Assembly: GCF_047675955.1 (NCBI RefSeq)
Contig: NC_132910.1
Span: 115,613,143-115,677,142 of the forward strand
From: Chlorocebus sabaeus
Lineage: Eukaryota > Chordata > Mammalia > Primates > Cercopithecidae
DNA: 64,000 bases
Reading direction: 5' to 3'
Shown here one piece after another: positions 46,252-56,810 of the stretch. The notes under the pieces were generated by a model. The model was not told the origin of the DNA. It saw nothing but the letters and a program-made list of their open reading frames with translations, and did no database searches. A program made the translations under genes and the position numbers. Every line of letters starts with the position of its first letter. The first letter of the stretch is position 1.

Positions 46252-46848
46252 GTGAGCTGAGAAGGCCGGAGGAAAGGCCCAGAAGGGTCTTGACGGAGGC
46301 TTAACTGGGCAGGGGCTTCCTGAACATTCTCTGTGCCCAGACCTCCGAGTCGCTGCCTGCCCACGACTGGATCTCCTTATTCTCTGGCGAGGCTTTTGTG
46401 AGAAATTCAAGACTGTAGCGTTAGAATGGTGGTGGTGGGCCTGCGTCAATCAAGCTTTCAATGTTACGATCCAAGTTAGGGTTTATGAAGTGGCCATGTT
46501 TCTTCAAAGAGTTAATGTACGTGTTTGGGAGTGGGGTTTGGGGAGTTAAGGGAGTGAAGTGGTAGCTGCCAGTTGAGAACCCACCAGCCTACATCGTCTG
46601 CACCCTTGACCTATGTAAGCATCCGTTAATCCTCACAAGGGTCTTACAGGTACGAATTATTACTTCTACTTTGTAGATGAGGCGCATTAGGTGCAGGCAT
46701 GTTAACAATCAGTATGATGATGGTTGAAACTGAGAGCTTGGAATCTACCACAGGTTTTATTTATTCCTTAAACAAGCTAGAGACATATTCCCACCAATAA
46801 GTTTGCTGCCTGGTGAGGGACTTTTACACGTTAGGTAAAGAATTGCAG
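46252..46848. other. Unique sequence downstream of the CpG segment
   Basis: A MIR-like remnant at about 46610-46730 ('gtaagcatccgttaatcctc', 'actttgtagatgaggcg'); otherwise nothing recognised. Confidence 0.45.
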
Positions 46849-47111
46849 ACACTTTGGGAGGCCGAGACGGGCGGATCACGAGGTCAGGAGATCGAGACCA
46901 TCCTGGCTGACACAGTGAAACCCCGTCTCTACTAAAAAATACAAAAAACTAGCCGGGCGAGGTGGCGGGCGCCTGTAGTCCCAGCTACTCGGGAGGCTGA
47001 GGCAGGAGAATGGCGTAAACCCAGGAGGCGGAGCTTGCAGTGAGCTGAGATCCGGCCATTGCACACCAGCCTGGGCGACAGAACGAGACTCCGTCTCAAA
47101 AAAAAAAAAAA
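46849..47111 (+). mobile_element. Young AluYR-like, sense, 5'-truncated
   Basis: Begins mid-left-arm at 'cactttgggaggccgagacg'. The target duplication aagaattgcag abuts both ends, so the truncation occurred at integration. Confidence 0.95.
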
Positions 47112-47226
47112 GAATTGCAGAGTAACTGTAAAATCACATTATAACTGTGATATATGACATGATGGGGAGCTAGGCAAAAAACTCGGACTAGATCTTAATG
47201 GATATTTTTGCTTTGTTTCCCTTAAA

Positions 47227-47392
47227 GCAGAGGTTCACAAAGTACAGTCCGCAGGCCAGCAACATCATCTGGGAACTTAGGAAAAAAAACAGCCCTACTG
47301 AATCAGAAGCTGGGGATGTGGCCCAAGCAATCTTATACCAAGACCTCCACATTATTATAATGCAAGGTAAGATTTGAGAACTGCCTCCATAA
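47227..47392. mobile_element. MER5A-like DNA transposon (hAT-Charlie)
   Basis: Starts 'cagaggttcacaaagtacag', contains 'gcaacatcatctgggaactt' and 'ctactgaatcagaagctggg', and ends with 'tttgagaactgcctcc'. Confidence 0.8.
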
Positions 47393-47830
47393 AGTAATAA
47401 AAGACCAGTGGAATGTTTTCACTTGGAAGATGAAAGGATTCTATTTGTATTTGAAAAAATCAATTTAGCTACAGACTTAAGAAATTGGAGGCACCATTGT
47501 GTATCTAGGGGAGAGGCATAAGTGGTTTAAACGAGGGTGGTGACCATGCCTGCAGAGCTGTTGTGTTCACTTAATGTCCTGACTTTAAATAGTAGAGAAG
47601 ACTGATTTGTGTGTATGATTGGGGGAAGGGGGACACAGTGATACCTGGAGTGAATACCTCTCGTGTCCTTTGCACTGTGCTAGAGTCCTTTTTTATACAT
47701 GTTTTCTTAAAAATATACTTTTTCTTCTGATTTTACAATTGTTTGTAATGATGCGCTGCAGTTTACTAACTGTTGACATTGGGCAAGATTCTTAAAATTT
47801 CTCCAGCCTCAGTTTTTTCCAATCTCTGAG
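47393..47830. other. Unique sequence
   Basis: No repeat or gene recognised between the MER5A and the LTR7. Confidence 0.5.
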
Positions 47831-48263
47831 TGTTTCACGTGTCCGTGTGAAGAGATCACCAAACAGGCTTTGTGTGAGCAACATGGCTGTTTATTTCACT
47901 TAGGTGAAGGTGGGCTGAGTCTGAAAAAGGAGTCAGCAAAGGTGATGATGGGATTATCATGAGTTCTTATACGTTTTGGTTTAGGCAGTGGAGTTAAGAG
48001 CAATGTTCTGGGGGTAGGGGGTGGATCTCACAAAGTGCATTCTCAAGGGTGGGGAGAATTACAAAGAAACTTCTCAAGGGTGGGGGAGATTATAAAGAAC
48101 ATTGATCAGTTAGGGTGGGGTAGAAACAAATCACAATGGTGGAATGTCATTAGTTAAGCACTATTTTCACTTCTGTGGCTCTTCAGTTGCTTCAGGCCAC
48201 GTGGATGTATACGTGCAGGGTACTGGGGATATGATGGCTTAGCTTGGGCTCAGAGGCCTGACA
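47831..48263 (-). mobile_element. LTR7 (HERV-H) solo LTR, antisense
   Basis: About 433 bp. On the minus strand it starts tgtcaggcctctgagcccaa and ends in ...gtctcttcacacgga-like sequence. A reversed AATAAA lies at about 47890 and two 'ctcaagggtggg' units near 48050 are characteristic. The flanking 5-mers ctgag/ctgaa resemble a decayed target duplication. No internal proviral genes remain. It lies in the presumed intron between the CpG segment and the TRIM coding exon. Old LTR7 copies are known promoters/enhancers in pluripotent cells; any such role here is untested. Confidence 0.88.
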
Positions 48264-48353
48264 CTGAACACCCTATGCAACCTCACCCCTATTCCCATGC
48301 ACTTTCTGTCTTTCTTGCTCTGCTCAAAAGTACCCATTTGAAAGTATTTAGCA

Positions 48354-48653
48354 GGCCAGGCGAGGTGGCTCAGACCTGTAATCCCAGCACTTTGGGAGGC
48401 CGAGGTGGGTAGATCACCTGAGGCCAGGAGTTCAAGACTAGCCTGGCCAACATGGCGAAACCTTTCCACCTCTACTAGAAATACAAAAATTAAGCCAGGT
48501 GTAGTGGCACATGCCTGTAATCCCAGCTACTCGGGAGGCTGAGGCAGGAGAATCCTTTGAATCCAGGAGGTGGAGGTTACAATGAGGCAAGATCATGCCA
48601 CTACCCCTCAGCCTGGAAGACAGAGTAGGATTCCGTGTGGGGAAAAAAAAAAA
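48354..48653 (+). mobile_element. Alu, sense
   Basis: 'ggccaggcgaggtggctcag' to a 12-A tail, with a few small indels. Confidence 0.92.
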
Positions 48654-48734
48654 GTATTAAGAATTGGGAGTTACCATATCCTAACTTAGTGTGGGATGGT
48701 GGGAAGAGTGGTTTATAAGAGACAGTATTCTTTA

Positions 48735-48884
48735 TTTTCTTTCTTTCTCCTCTCTTTTCTTCTTTTCCTTTCCTTTCCTTTTTCCTTTTTTTTTTTTTTG
48801 TTTTTTTTGTTGTTGTTGTTGTTGTTTTTTCCTTTCCTTTCCCCTTTCTTTCCCCTTCCCCTTCTCCTTCCCCTTCCCTTTCGT
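48735..48884. repeat. Polypyrimidine/GTT low-complexity tract
   Basis: CTTTCC, T-run, (GTT)5 and CCCTTC units. The open frames on both strands here are low-complexity. Confidence 0.9.
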
Positions 48885-49000
48885 TGAGATGAGATTTTGC
48901 CATTTTGCTCAGACTGGCCTCGAACTCCTGGGCTCAAGGGATCTGCCCACCTTGCCTCCCAAAGTTTTGGGATGACAATTGTAAGCCACCATGCCTGGCC
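48885..49000 (-). mobile_element. Alu-related monomer, antisense
   Basis: 'gttgagatgagattttgcca' to 'gccaccatgcctggcc'. Confidence 0.85.
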
Positions 49001-49051
49001 ATTGTCCTTATTTTTTGTAGTTCTGTGTTCGAATTTTTCACAAGTTAAATG

Positions 49052-49232
49052 TACTCTAATCCTTGGATATACACAGGGTATTGGTTCCAGGGCACCCTGA
49101 AGATACCAAAATCCATGAATGCTCAAGACCAATGGATGCAGATTCTGTATCCCAGGAATACTGTATTTTCAATTGTAACCACAGTCGATTGTGTTAGTGG
49201 ATACTGAACTTGCTGATACAGAGGGCTGACTA
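49052..49232 (+). mobile_element. MER2-family DNA transposon, internally deleted
   Basis: 'attggttccagggcaccctg' and 'aagataccaaaatccatgaa' match the MER2 5' end and 'gatacagagggctgact' the 3' end. The middle is largely missing. Confidence 0.7.
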
Positions 49233-49249
49233 TTTAAAGTAAAGGATAT

Positions 49250-49567
49250 ATTTTATTTTATTTTATTTATTTATTTATTTATTTTGAGGCGGAGTCTCGC
49301 TCTGTGGCCCAGGCTGGAGTGCAGTGGCCAGATCTCAGCTCACTGCAAGCTCCGCCTCCCGGATTTACGCCATTCTCCTGCCTCAGCCTCCCGAGTAGCT
49401 GGGACTACAGGCGCCCACCACCTCGCCCGGCTAGTTTTTTGTATTTTTTAGTAGAGACGGGGTTTCACTGTGTTAGCCAGGATGGTCTCGATCTCCTGAC
49501 CTTGTGATCCGCCTGTCTCGGCCTCCCAAAGTGCTGGGATTACAGGCTTGAGCCACCGCGCCCGGCC
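49250..49567 (-). mobile_element. Young AluYR-like, antisense
   Basis: (TTTA)n tail, 'agtggccagatctcagctca', 'ttgagccaccgcgcccggcc'. The target duplication aaggatatatttta is on both sides. Confidence 0.95.
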
Positions 49568-49756
49568 AAGGATATATTTTAAAATCCTGAAATTTCTGTC
49601 TTACTCCAGAATTAGTATAGGAAAATTTTTGAAGCACACTACTACTACAGTGAACCTGTTGGAAGTTACTGCCTTTATCAATCATTTGAAGATTAGCAAC
49701 CTTATAAGACATAACAACTTTCAGGTTAAATATTAATGTGCTTTGGTGTTTTTTGT

Positions 49757-50062
49757 TTTGTTTTTTTTTTTTTTTTGAAACAGAATCTTGCTCTGTTGCC
49801 CAGGTTGGAGTGCAATGACATGATCTCAGCTCACTGCAACCTCCACGTCCTGGGTTCAAGTGATTCTCCTGTCTCAGACTTCCAAGTACCTGGGATTACA
49901 GGTGTATGCCACCACACCCATACCCAGCTAATTTTTGTATTTTCAGTAGAGACAGGGTTTTACCATGAGGCCAGGCTGGTCTCGAACTCCTGACTTCAAG
50001 TGATCTGCTGCCTTGTCCTCCAAAAGTGCTGGGATTACAGGTGTGAGCCAACATGCCTGGCC
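49757..50062 (-). mobile_element. Alu, antisense
   Basis: 'gaaacagaatcttgctctgt' to 'agccaacatgcctggcc'. Confidence 0.92.
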
Positions 50063-50194
50063 AAATGTGCTTTATATGCAAGTAAATATATATATATTTC
50101 ATGTAATGAAATATAACATGGGATAATAGAAGTATATGGATTCACCTACATTTGTATGTGCTCTTGAGATTTTCTGAGATTGTCTTATAATACT

Positions 50195-50497
50195 TTTTAT
50201 TTATTTTTATTTTTGAGACAGTTTCACTCTTGTCATCCAGGCTGGAGTGCAATGGCATGATCTCAGCTCACTGCAACCTCCACCTCCCAGGTTGAAGTGA
50301 TTCTCCTGCCTCAGCCTCCTGAGTAGCTGTGATTACAGGCACCTGCCACCATGCCCAGCTGATTTTTGTATTTTTTAGTAGAGACAGGGTTTCACCATGT
50401 TGGCCAGGCTGGTCTTGAACTCCTGACCTCAGGTGACCCACCTGCCTGGGCTTCCCAAAGTGCTGGGATTACCGGCGTGAGCCACCATGCCCAGCCT
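50195..50497 (-). mobile_element. Alu, antisense
   Basis: 'gagacagtttcactcttgtc' to 'gagccaccatgcccagcc'. The flanking repeat ataatacttttta occurs at both ends. Confidence 0.93.
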
Positions 50498-50785
50498 ATA
50501 ATACTTTTTACTGTATATGTATTAAATGCCAAGGACTGTGGCAGGTATCTTAATTTATTCATTTATGCTTAAAATGTAATATAGTATTTTTTCCTACTTT
50601 CTGAGAAGTGAAACTCAGAGAAATTAACTTGACCAAGTACATGTAACTAGTTAAGTGTTACCATTGGATGAATACCCAATTCTGTTAGGTATTGCTATCT
50701 GTCAATTTGTATTTTTTCTTTTTTCACCATTGTAGTGTTGGATCAATAAGCCCATTTTAACCCGTTAAAATATTTGGGATACGTT

Positions 50786-51086
50786 GGCCAGGCACGGTGG
50801 CTCACACCTGTGATCCCAGCACTTTGGGAGGCCAAGGTGGGTGGATCACCAGAGATCAGGAGTTTGAGACCAGCCTGACCAACATGGTGAAACCCCATCT
50901 CTACTAAATAGAAAAAATTAGCCAGGCGCAGCGGTGCGTGCCTATAATCCCAGCTACTTGGGAGCCTGAGGCAGGAGAATCACTTGAACCTGGGAGGCAG
51001 AGGCTACACTGTGCCAAGATTGTGCCATTGCACTCCAGCCTGGGTGACAAGAGTGAAAAACTCCAGCTAAAGAAAAAAAAAAAAAT
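50786..51086 (+). mobile_element. Alu, sense
   Basis: 'ggccaggcacggtggctcac' to a 13-A tail. Confidence 0.92.
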
Positions 51087-51852
51087 GGAGGTAAGTTATT
51101 AAATATGAACAACTGAACATATCAAATATGAAAAATGTAAGGTGATTTGATATACAGAGAGATGCATAGGATGATGTGGGAGTGTAAAGAAGGAGCACTA
51201 CAACTTAGTGATTGAGTATCATGCCAGTGGTTATGCCAATTAGCATAATGTTGGATAAGCGTGTTCAAATTCTTGTAGACTCTGCTTTTACAGCTCTGAC
51301 TGAGGATGATACCTCCTAACTTATGGAGTTGTTCTGATGGTTTAGTTGAACCTGTGACTGTGTGGAAGATCCTAGATCCTTAGCATAGTGCCTGATATTT
51401 AATAAATTATCTTAGAGAACATTTCTCTTGGGCTGAGTCTCTAGAAGGACCAAAACTTAGTCCTAGGAAAGAAGTGAGGGTAGGGTAATCTATGCAGCAA
51501 GTGGTTTGTGAAGAGGGAAAGCATGGCACCTAGGTTGGTTGGTTGGATGGTTTTGGCCCAGTACTTTAGGGGACTGTAGCCAGATGAAGATAATGAAATA
51601 TGAAGGGCTCTGAATGGTGAGCTAAGGTGAAAAATGTTGTCCTGACTTATGGGGAGTTATGAACAGATTGAGGGGTTAACAAGTTTCCAGAAGCTGCCAT
51701 TAACATGCCAAGTCAGTAAAACTGAAAGCTGGCCAGATTTCAAGGTCTGGGGAAGATATCCACTTCTTCCCCAGACCTAGTGGGTCATGAGCTCTAGAGA
51801 GCTAGGCCTTGCTAAACTAAAAGAATTATCTTACCTACCATCTTTGTTCAAG
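51087..51852. other. Unique sequence and acceptor before the TRIM coding exon, with a MIR remnant
   Basis: MIR-like remnant at about 51280-51415. A modest pyrimidine tract ends in ttcaag at 51852, which I take as the 3' splice site of the TRIM coding exon. Confidence 0.5.
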
Positions 51853-53246
51853 GCTCAGTGGAATTTGTGGCGGCCCTGGCTGACCTCCGAGCAGAGGCTA
51901 GCTGTCCCATCTGTCTCGACTACTTGAAAGACCCAGTGACCATCAGCTGCGGGCATAACTTCTGTCTCTCCTGCATCATTATGTCCTGGAAGATCTAGAT
52001 GATAGTTTCCCCTGCCCCTTTTGCCACTTTTGCTGTCCAGAAAGGAAATGTGTTAGCAATCCCCCGCTGGGTAGTTTGAACTTGCTAAGCAACTCCAGAT
52101 AAGAAGCAAGAGGAAGAGGCAGGAAGAGAAGCATGTGTGTAAGAAGCATAATCAGCTTTTGACTTTCTTCTGTCAGAAAGACCTAGAGCTTTTATGTCCA
52201 AGGTGCAGTTTCTCCACTGATCACCAGCATCACTGTGTTTGGCCCATAAAGAAGGCTGCCTCGTATCATAGGAAGAAACTGGAGGAATGTAATGCACTGT
52301 GGAAGGAGAGAGTGGAACTATACAAACCACAAAATCACTAGAACTGAAGAAACAGGTAAAACATAGGGCAGAAGAAGTCAAGTCTGAATTTGAGCAACTT
52401 AGGTTATTTCTGCAAAATGAGCAAGAGACTGTTTTTAGGCAATTACAAGATGAAGAGATGGATATTTTAGCACAACTAAATGAAAGCCTAACAAAATTTT
52501 CAGATTATACCTCCTTATTAAAATATCTACTAAAGGAGATAGACAGCATACATGTGAAGTCAGAACTGGAATTACTGGCTAATGTTAAGGATATCTATCA
52601 CAGATACAAAAATTTAAAATTCCCTGAACCTTTTTCATTCAAATTAAAAGAATATGGTTACCATCTGCCTCCACAATATTCTGGCCTAAACAAAATTATC
52701 AAGCGATTTCAAGTAGATGTAATTCTAGATCCTGAAACAGCACATCGTAAACTTATAGTCTCAGAAGATAGAAAAACGGTGCGGTATGGAAATACAACAC
52801 AAAACTTACCTCGTAACCCAAGAAGATTTTATCTCCTCCCAGCTGTCCTGGGTTCTAAGGGATATAGTTGCGGCAGGCAGTACTGGGAAGTAGAAGTAAA
52901 AGACAAGCCTGAATGGATTATTGGTGTCTGTAATGACTCTCTTCCCAGAAGGAGGAAGAGTCAACCAATTTTAGTACAGGATGGACTATGGGGAATTTGG
53001 CGATCTAGTCAGAATAATTATATTGTATTGGGCCATAAGGAAATAATTCTGCTGCCCAAAGTAACACCTAGTAAGATTGGCATTTTTTTAGACTATGAAA
53101 TGAATGAAGTTTCCTTTTATAATTTGAATGATAGATCTCTTCTCTATACTTTTAATGATGATTTTACAGGAGCACTTTGGCCTTATTTTTATACTGAAAC
53201 TGACTCAAGACCTCTTAAAATTGCTACAGTAACAGATTCTGAATGA
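51853..53246 (+). pseudogene. TRIM61: TRIM60/TRIM61-family gene, disrupted in the RING to coiled-coil half; PRY/SPRY frame intact
   Basis: TRIM proteins are RING E3 ubiquitin ligases built as RING, B-box, coiled coil, PRY/SPRY. All four parts can be read here in order. The RING has CPIC, CGHNFCLSC and CPFC zinc-binding cysteines (51903-52030). The B-box has CKKHNQLLTFFC and CPRC..TDHQHH (52134-52240). The coiled coil starts near 52325 and PRY/SPRY runs to TGA at 53244-53246, with the marks FQVDVILDPETAH, YWEVEV and KIGIFLDYE. The RING/B-box wording matches human TRIM61 as I remember it; human TRIM61 is short, without SPRY, whereas TRIM60 keeps SPRY. Breaks: the expected ATG is GTG (51858-51860); one base is lost after 51992, giving TAG at 51996; about 4 bases are lost near 52079-52083; and a net frame-changing loss of about 19 bases occurs near 52317-52322. 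After that the frame is open for about 307 codons. A RING-active protein cannot be made; a truncated coiled-coil/SPRY product from an internal ATG is conceivable. Ortholog versus lineage-specific paralog is undecided. Confidence 0.85.
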
Positions 53247-53432
53247 AGAACTATTAAAAGACTGTCATTTTGTTTCAACTATTAGACATAACTGAGCCAG
53301 TGAATCTAGTTTTGGCCATTCTGTAATTTGTCCAGTTTTCCCCACAAAAAAACAGAATCGTTTATATCTCAGTTTCAGCAACTTCTAAAAATATGTGATT
53401 ATAGGACCTACTTTATAATAAATTATGGAGTC
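53247..53432 (+). other. TRIM 3' flank/UTR
   Basis: AT-rich sequence after the stop, with an AATAAA-like 'ataataaattatgg' near 53415. Bases 53284-53319 recur in diverged form at 55445-55480. Confidence 0.5.
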
Positions 53433-53746
53433 GGCCAGACGTGGTAGCTCAAGCCTGTAATCCCAGCACTTTGGAAGGCTGAGGCGGGCAGATCACCTGA
53501 GGTTGGGAGTTCAAGACCAGCCTGATCAATATGGAAAAATCCTGTCTCTGCTAAAAATACTACATTAGCTGGGCATGGTGGCGCATGCCTGTAATGCCAG
53601 CTACTCGGGAGGCTGAGGCAGGAGAATCACCTGAACCCAGGAGGCGGAGGTTGCAGTGAGCCGAGATTGCACCATTGCACTCCAGCCTGTAGCCTGGTCA
53701 ACAAGAGCGAAACTCCCTCTCAAGAAAGAAAAAAAAAAAAAAATTG
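53433..53746 (+). mobile_element. Alu, sense
   Basis: 'ggccagacgtggtagctcaa' to an A tail. Contains a small duplication ('cagcctgtagcctggtcaac'). Confidence 0.92.
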
Positions 53747-53904
53747 CGGGGTCAATGGCAAACTACCTTAGAAATTCTAAGACAAAATACTTGAAAAATA
53801 TATTACTGAAGGAATGTATTATATAAGAAAACTATTACTCCTATAATTGCCAATAGAAGCCCAGTATGTTTTTTCTGTGTTGCCTATATATTTTTCCTTT
53901 AAGT

Positions 53905-54197
53905 TTTTTTTTTTTTTTGAGATGGAGTCTCGCTCTGTCACCCAGGCTGGAGTGCAGTGGTGCGAGCTCAGCTCACTGCAACCTCTGCCTCCTGGCTTCC
54001 AGTGATTTTCCTGCCTCAGCCTTCTGAGTAGCTGGGATTACAGGCATGCACCACCATGCCTAATTTTGAATTTTCAGTAGAGACGTGGTTTCTCCATGTT
54101 GGTCAGGCTGGTCTTGAACTCCCGACCTCAGGTGATCCACCTGCCTCGGCCTCCCAAAGTGCTGGGATTACAGGCGTGAGCCACTGCGCCCAGCCAA
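53905..54197 (-). mobile_element. Alu, antisense
   Basis: 'gagatggagtctcgctctgt' to 'gccactgcgcccagcc'. Confidence 0.93.
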
Positions 54198-54274
54198 GAT
54201 TAAGTCTTTATTAAAGGCATTCATCATTACTCTTGGACTACCTGATATGTAAAGATAGCCACTATCAACTTTTT

Positions 54275-54420
54275 CTTTTTTTTTTTTTTTAATTAAAATT
54301 TTCTTTTTCTTTTTTTCTATTTTGCCCAGGCTGGTCTTGAACTTATGGCCTCACGCAGTAAATCCTGCTTCAGCCTCCCAAAGCACTGGGATTACAGGCA
54401 TTAACCACCATGCCCAGTGC
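54275..54420 (-). mobile_element. Alu-related monomer, antisense
   Basis: T-rich tail, then 'ttttgcccaggctggtcttg' to 'taaccaccatgcccagtg'. Confidence 0.8.
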
Positions 54421-54521
54421 CACTTTCCCCTTTCATCTGTTTACCTCAGTATTCCTAAGTAACTTTTTTATTCTGTGCATCTTTGTCAGTACTGCCTTAG
54501 TCCTATAGAAGCTGAGAGGTT

Positions 54522-55085
54522 GGTCGGATGCATTGACTCACGCGTGTAATCCTAGCACTTTGGAAGGTGAAGGTGGGCCGATCACCTGAGGTCAGGAGTT
54601 CGAGAGCATACTGGCCAAAATGGTGAAACCCTGTCTCTACTAAAAATACAAAAAAATTATTGGGAGGCCGAGGTGGGCGGATCACGAGATCAGGAGATCA
54701 AGGCCATCCTGGCTAACACAGTGAAACCCTGTCTCTACTAAAACTACAAAAAAAAAAAATTAGCCAGGCATTGTGGCGGGCGCCTGTAGTCGCACCTACT
54801 CGGGAGGCTGAGGCAGGAGAATGGTGTGAACCCCGGAGGCAGAGTTTGCAGTGAGCCGAGATTGCGCTGTTGCACTCCAGCTTGGTCAACAGAGCAAGAC
54901 TCCATCTCAAAAACAAACGAAAAAAATTGTCGCACGTAGTGGCACATGCCTGTAATCCCAGCTACTCAGGAGGCTGAGGCAGGAGAATCTCTTGAACCCG
55001 GGAGGCGGAGGTTGCAGTGAGCTGAGATTGGGCCATTGCACTCTAGCCTGGGCAACAAGAGCGAAACTCAATCTCAAAAACAAAG
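54522..55085 (+). mobile_element. Alu, sense, split by a 5'-truncated AluY
   Basis: The outer copy is 54522-54659 plus about 54927-55085. The broken linker reads aaaaaaattat on one side and aaaaaaattgt on the other. Confidence 0.9.
54660..54926 (+). mobile_element. AluY, sense, 5'-truncated and nested
   Basis: Starts at 'tgggaggccgaggtgggcgg', without the first ~40 Alu bases, and ends in an A/C-rich tail within the outer Alu. Confidence 0.9.
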
Positions 55086-55389
55086 GAAAGAAAATGAGAT
55101 GGCACTCTTAACAGCCTCCTCTACCACACACACGTATACACATAACCAGTAGATAATCTTCTTCTGTTCCCTCCGGACAGGGTACCTTCTAGTGCTGTTC
55201 AGCTCCTGTCCTTCACTTGACTTTGGGAACTGATCTCTAGTCTCAGAATCCATCTTAACTTAGTTCCATGTTTTCCTCCTTAGGTTTATTCTGTTAATTC
55301 AGAGATTAATATCGTTCAATAGATCACATGTGACATTTGGAAAAACTTGTGTTAACAAAAAAGACTGGTGAGCTTTTGATGGGATTATG

Positions 55390-55745
55390 TTGTATCTTTT
55401 TAGATTAATGTGGAGAAAATTGACATCTTAACACGTCAGCTAGCAGACATAACTGAGACAATGAATCTAGTCTGGTCCATCGATTTTTATGTCATTAACT
55501 TGTCTGAAATGTGTAGTTTTCAATGTACATGTGTTTAGCCTCTTTTGTCAGATTTGTCCTTAAGTATTTGATATTTTTATGTTGATTATTTCAATTCTAA
55601 TTGTTCATTACTAGAGCATAGAAATTGATTTTTGTGCATTAATCTTATTTCCTATAAGCTTGCTAAACTCACTTCTAGGAGCTCTTATGTAGATTCCATT
55701 GGATTTTCTGCAGAGGTAGTCATGTCATGGGCAAATAAAGACATC
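55390..55745 (-). mobile_element. L1 ORF2-region fragment, antisense
   Basis: 'ccttaagtatttgatatttt', 'gttcattactagagcataga' and 'gtagtcatgtcatgggcaaa' are reversed L1 ORF2 wording. The left end near 55445 is unlike L1 and resembles the TRIM 3' flank. Confidence 0.75.
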
Positions 55746-55785
55746 CATATTTCTTCCTGTGTAAGCTAGATCATTGATCATCCAT

Positions 55786-55818
55786 CTTTCTTTCCCTTTC
55801 TTTCCCTGTCTTTCTGTC

Positions 55819-55893
<75 letters not shown>

Positions 55894-55906
55894 CTCTCTT
55901 TCTTTC

Positions 55907-55946
<40 letters not shown>

Positions 55947-56006
55947 TTTTCTTTTCTTTTCTTTTCTTTTCTTTTCTTTTCTTTTCTTTCTTTCTTTCTT
56001 TCTTTT
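55786..56006. repeat. (CTTT)n/(TTTTC)n polypyrimidine tract, ~220 bp
   Basis: Long CTTT array with CTCT interruptions, then TTTTC units. It is the evolved tail of the Alu that follows. Open frames on both strands are repeat-encoded. Confidence 0.95.
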
Positions 56007-56290
56007 TTGAGATGGAGTCTCGCTCTGTTGCCTAGGCTTGAGTGCAATGGCCCTATCTTGGCTCACTGCAACCTCTGCCTCCCGGGTTCAAGCGATTCTC
56101 GTGCCTCAGCCTCCGGTGTAGCTGGGATTATAGGCTCCCACTACCACACCTGGCTAATTTTTGTGTTTTTAGTAGAGACGGAGTTTCACCATGTTGGCCA
56201 ATCTGGTCTTGAACTCCTGACCTCAGGTGTTCTGCCCACCTCGGCCTCCCAAAGAGCTGGGATTACAGACGTGAGCCACTGCACCCAGCC
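56007..56290 (-). mobile_element. Alu, antisense
   Basis: 'gagatggagtctcgctctgt' to 'gagccactgcacccagcc'. Confidence 0.93.
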
Positions 56291-56794
56291 CAAAAGCACA
56301 GTTTTTAAAAATCTAGGTTTATAAATTATTGTTTACAATAATAATTATAGTTTATAAATTATTGTTTACAAAATTTTTTTGATTTACAAATATTGCTTTA
56401 TAACCATTCCTGCCAGCTTTTCAGAGGCAGCCACTCTGAACTTTTCAGCTCTTTTACAGTCACCAAATCACATTCTAATAATACTTTTGGATTTTTTAGT
56501 TTGAAGTATTATGTCCCACTTTGGAAGATAAGAATTTGGAACAGCCTTCACCTAGTGGCCCTTCTAATAGAATTTATCATTTTTGTTTTAGAATATTTTC
56601 TCATATTTATTTTGATTATTTCAATACCATTGAAATAGAATTTATCATTTTTATTTTAAAATACTGTCTCACATTTATTTTGACTATTTGAATAACATTG
56701 ATTTCTCACCATGCATTGTGCAGTGATTGGCATTTTGTTTTTTCTATAACTGTTCCCTGTAGTAAATAATCTCATCGTCAGTATGCTTTGTTTT
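56291..56794. other. AT-rich sequence with short internal duplications
   Basis: 'ataaattattgtttacaa' occurs twice (56320 and 56354 regions), and 'atagaatttatcatttttgt/at' with following sequence occurs twice (56568 and 56634 regions). No gene recognised. Confidence 0.5.
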
Positions 56795-56810
56795 CCATGT
56801 TCTTATTCTT

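Noticed and set aside
46231..46449. 72-codon minus-strand frame overlapping the CpG segment (possible divergent gene)
   Set aside because: I do not recognise it; a GC-rich promoter readily yields open frames. A divergent transcript remains possible but unsupported.
51858..51998. Treating GTG at 51858 as a working start codon
   Set aside because: Nuclear vertebrate genes very rarely start at GTG, and the frame ends at TAG 51996 after the 1-base loss.
55725..56066. Open frames of 78-113 codons on both strands
   Set aside because: Produced by the CTTT microsatellite plus Alu tail.
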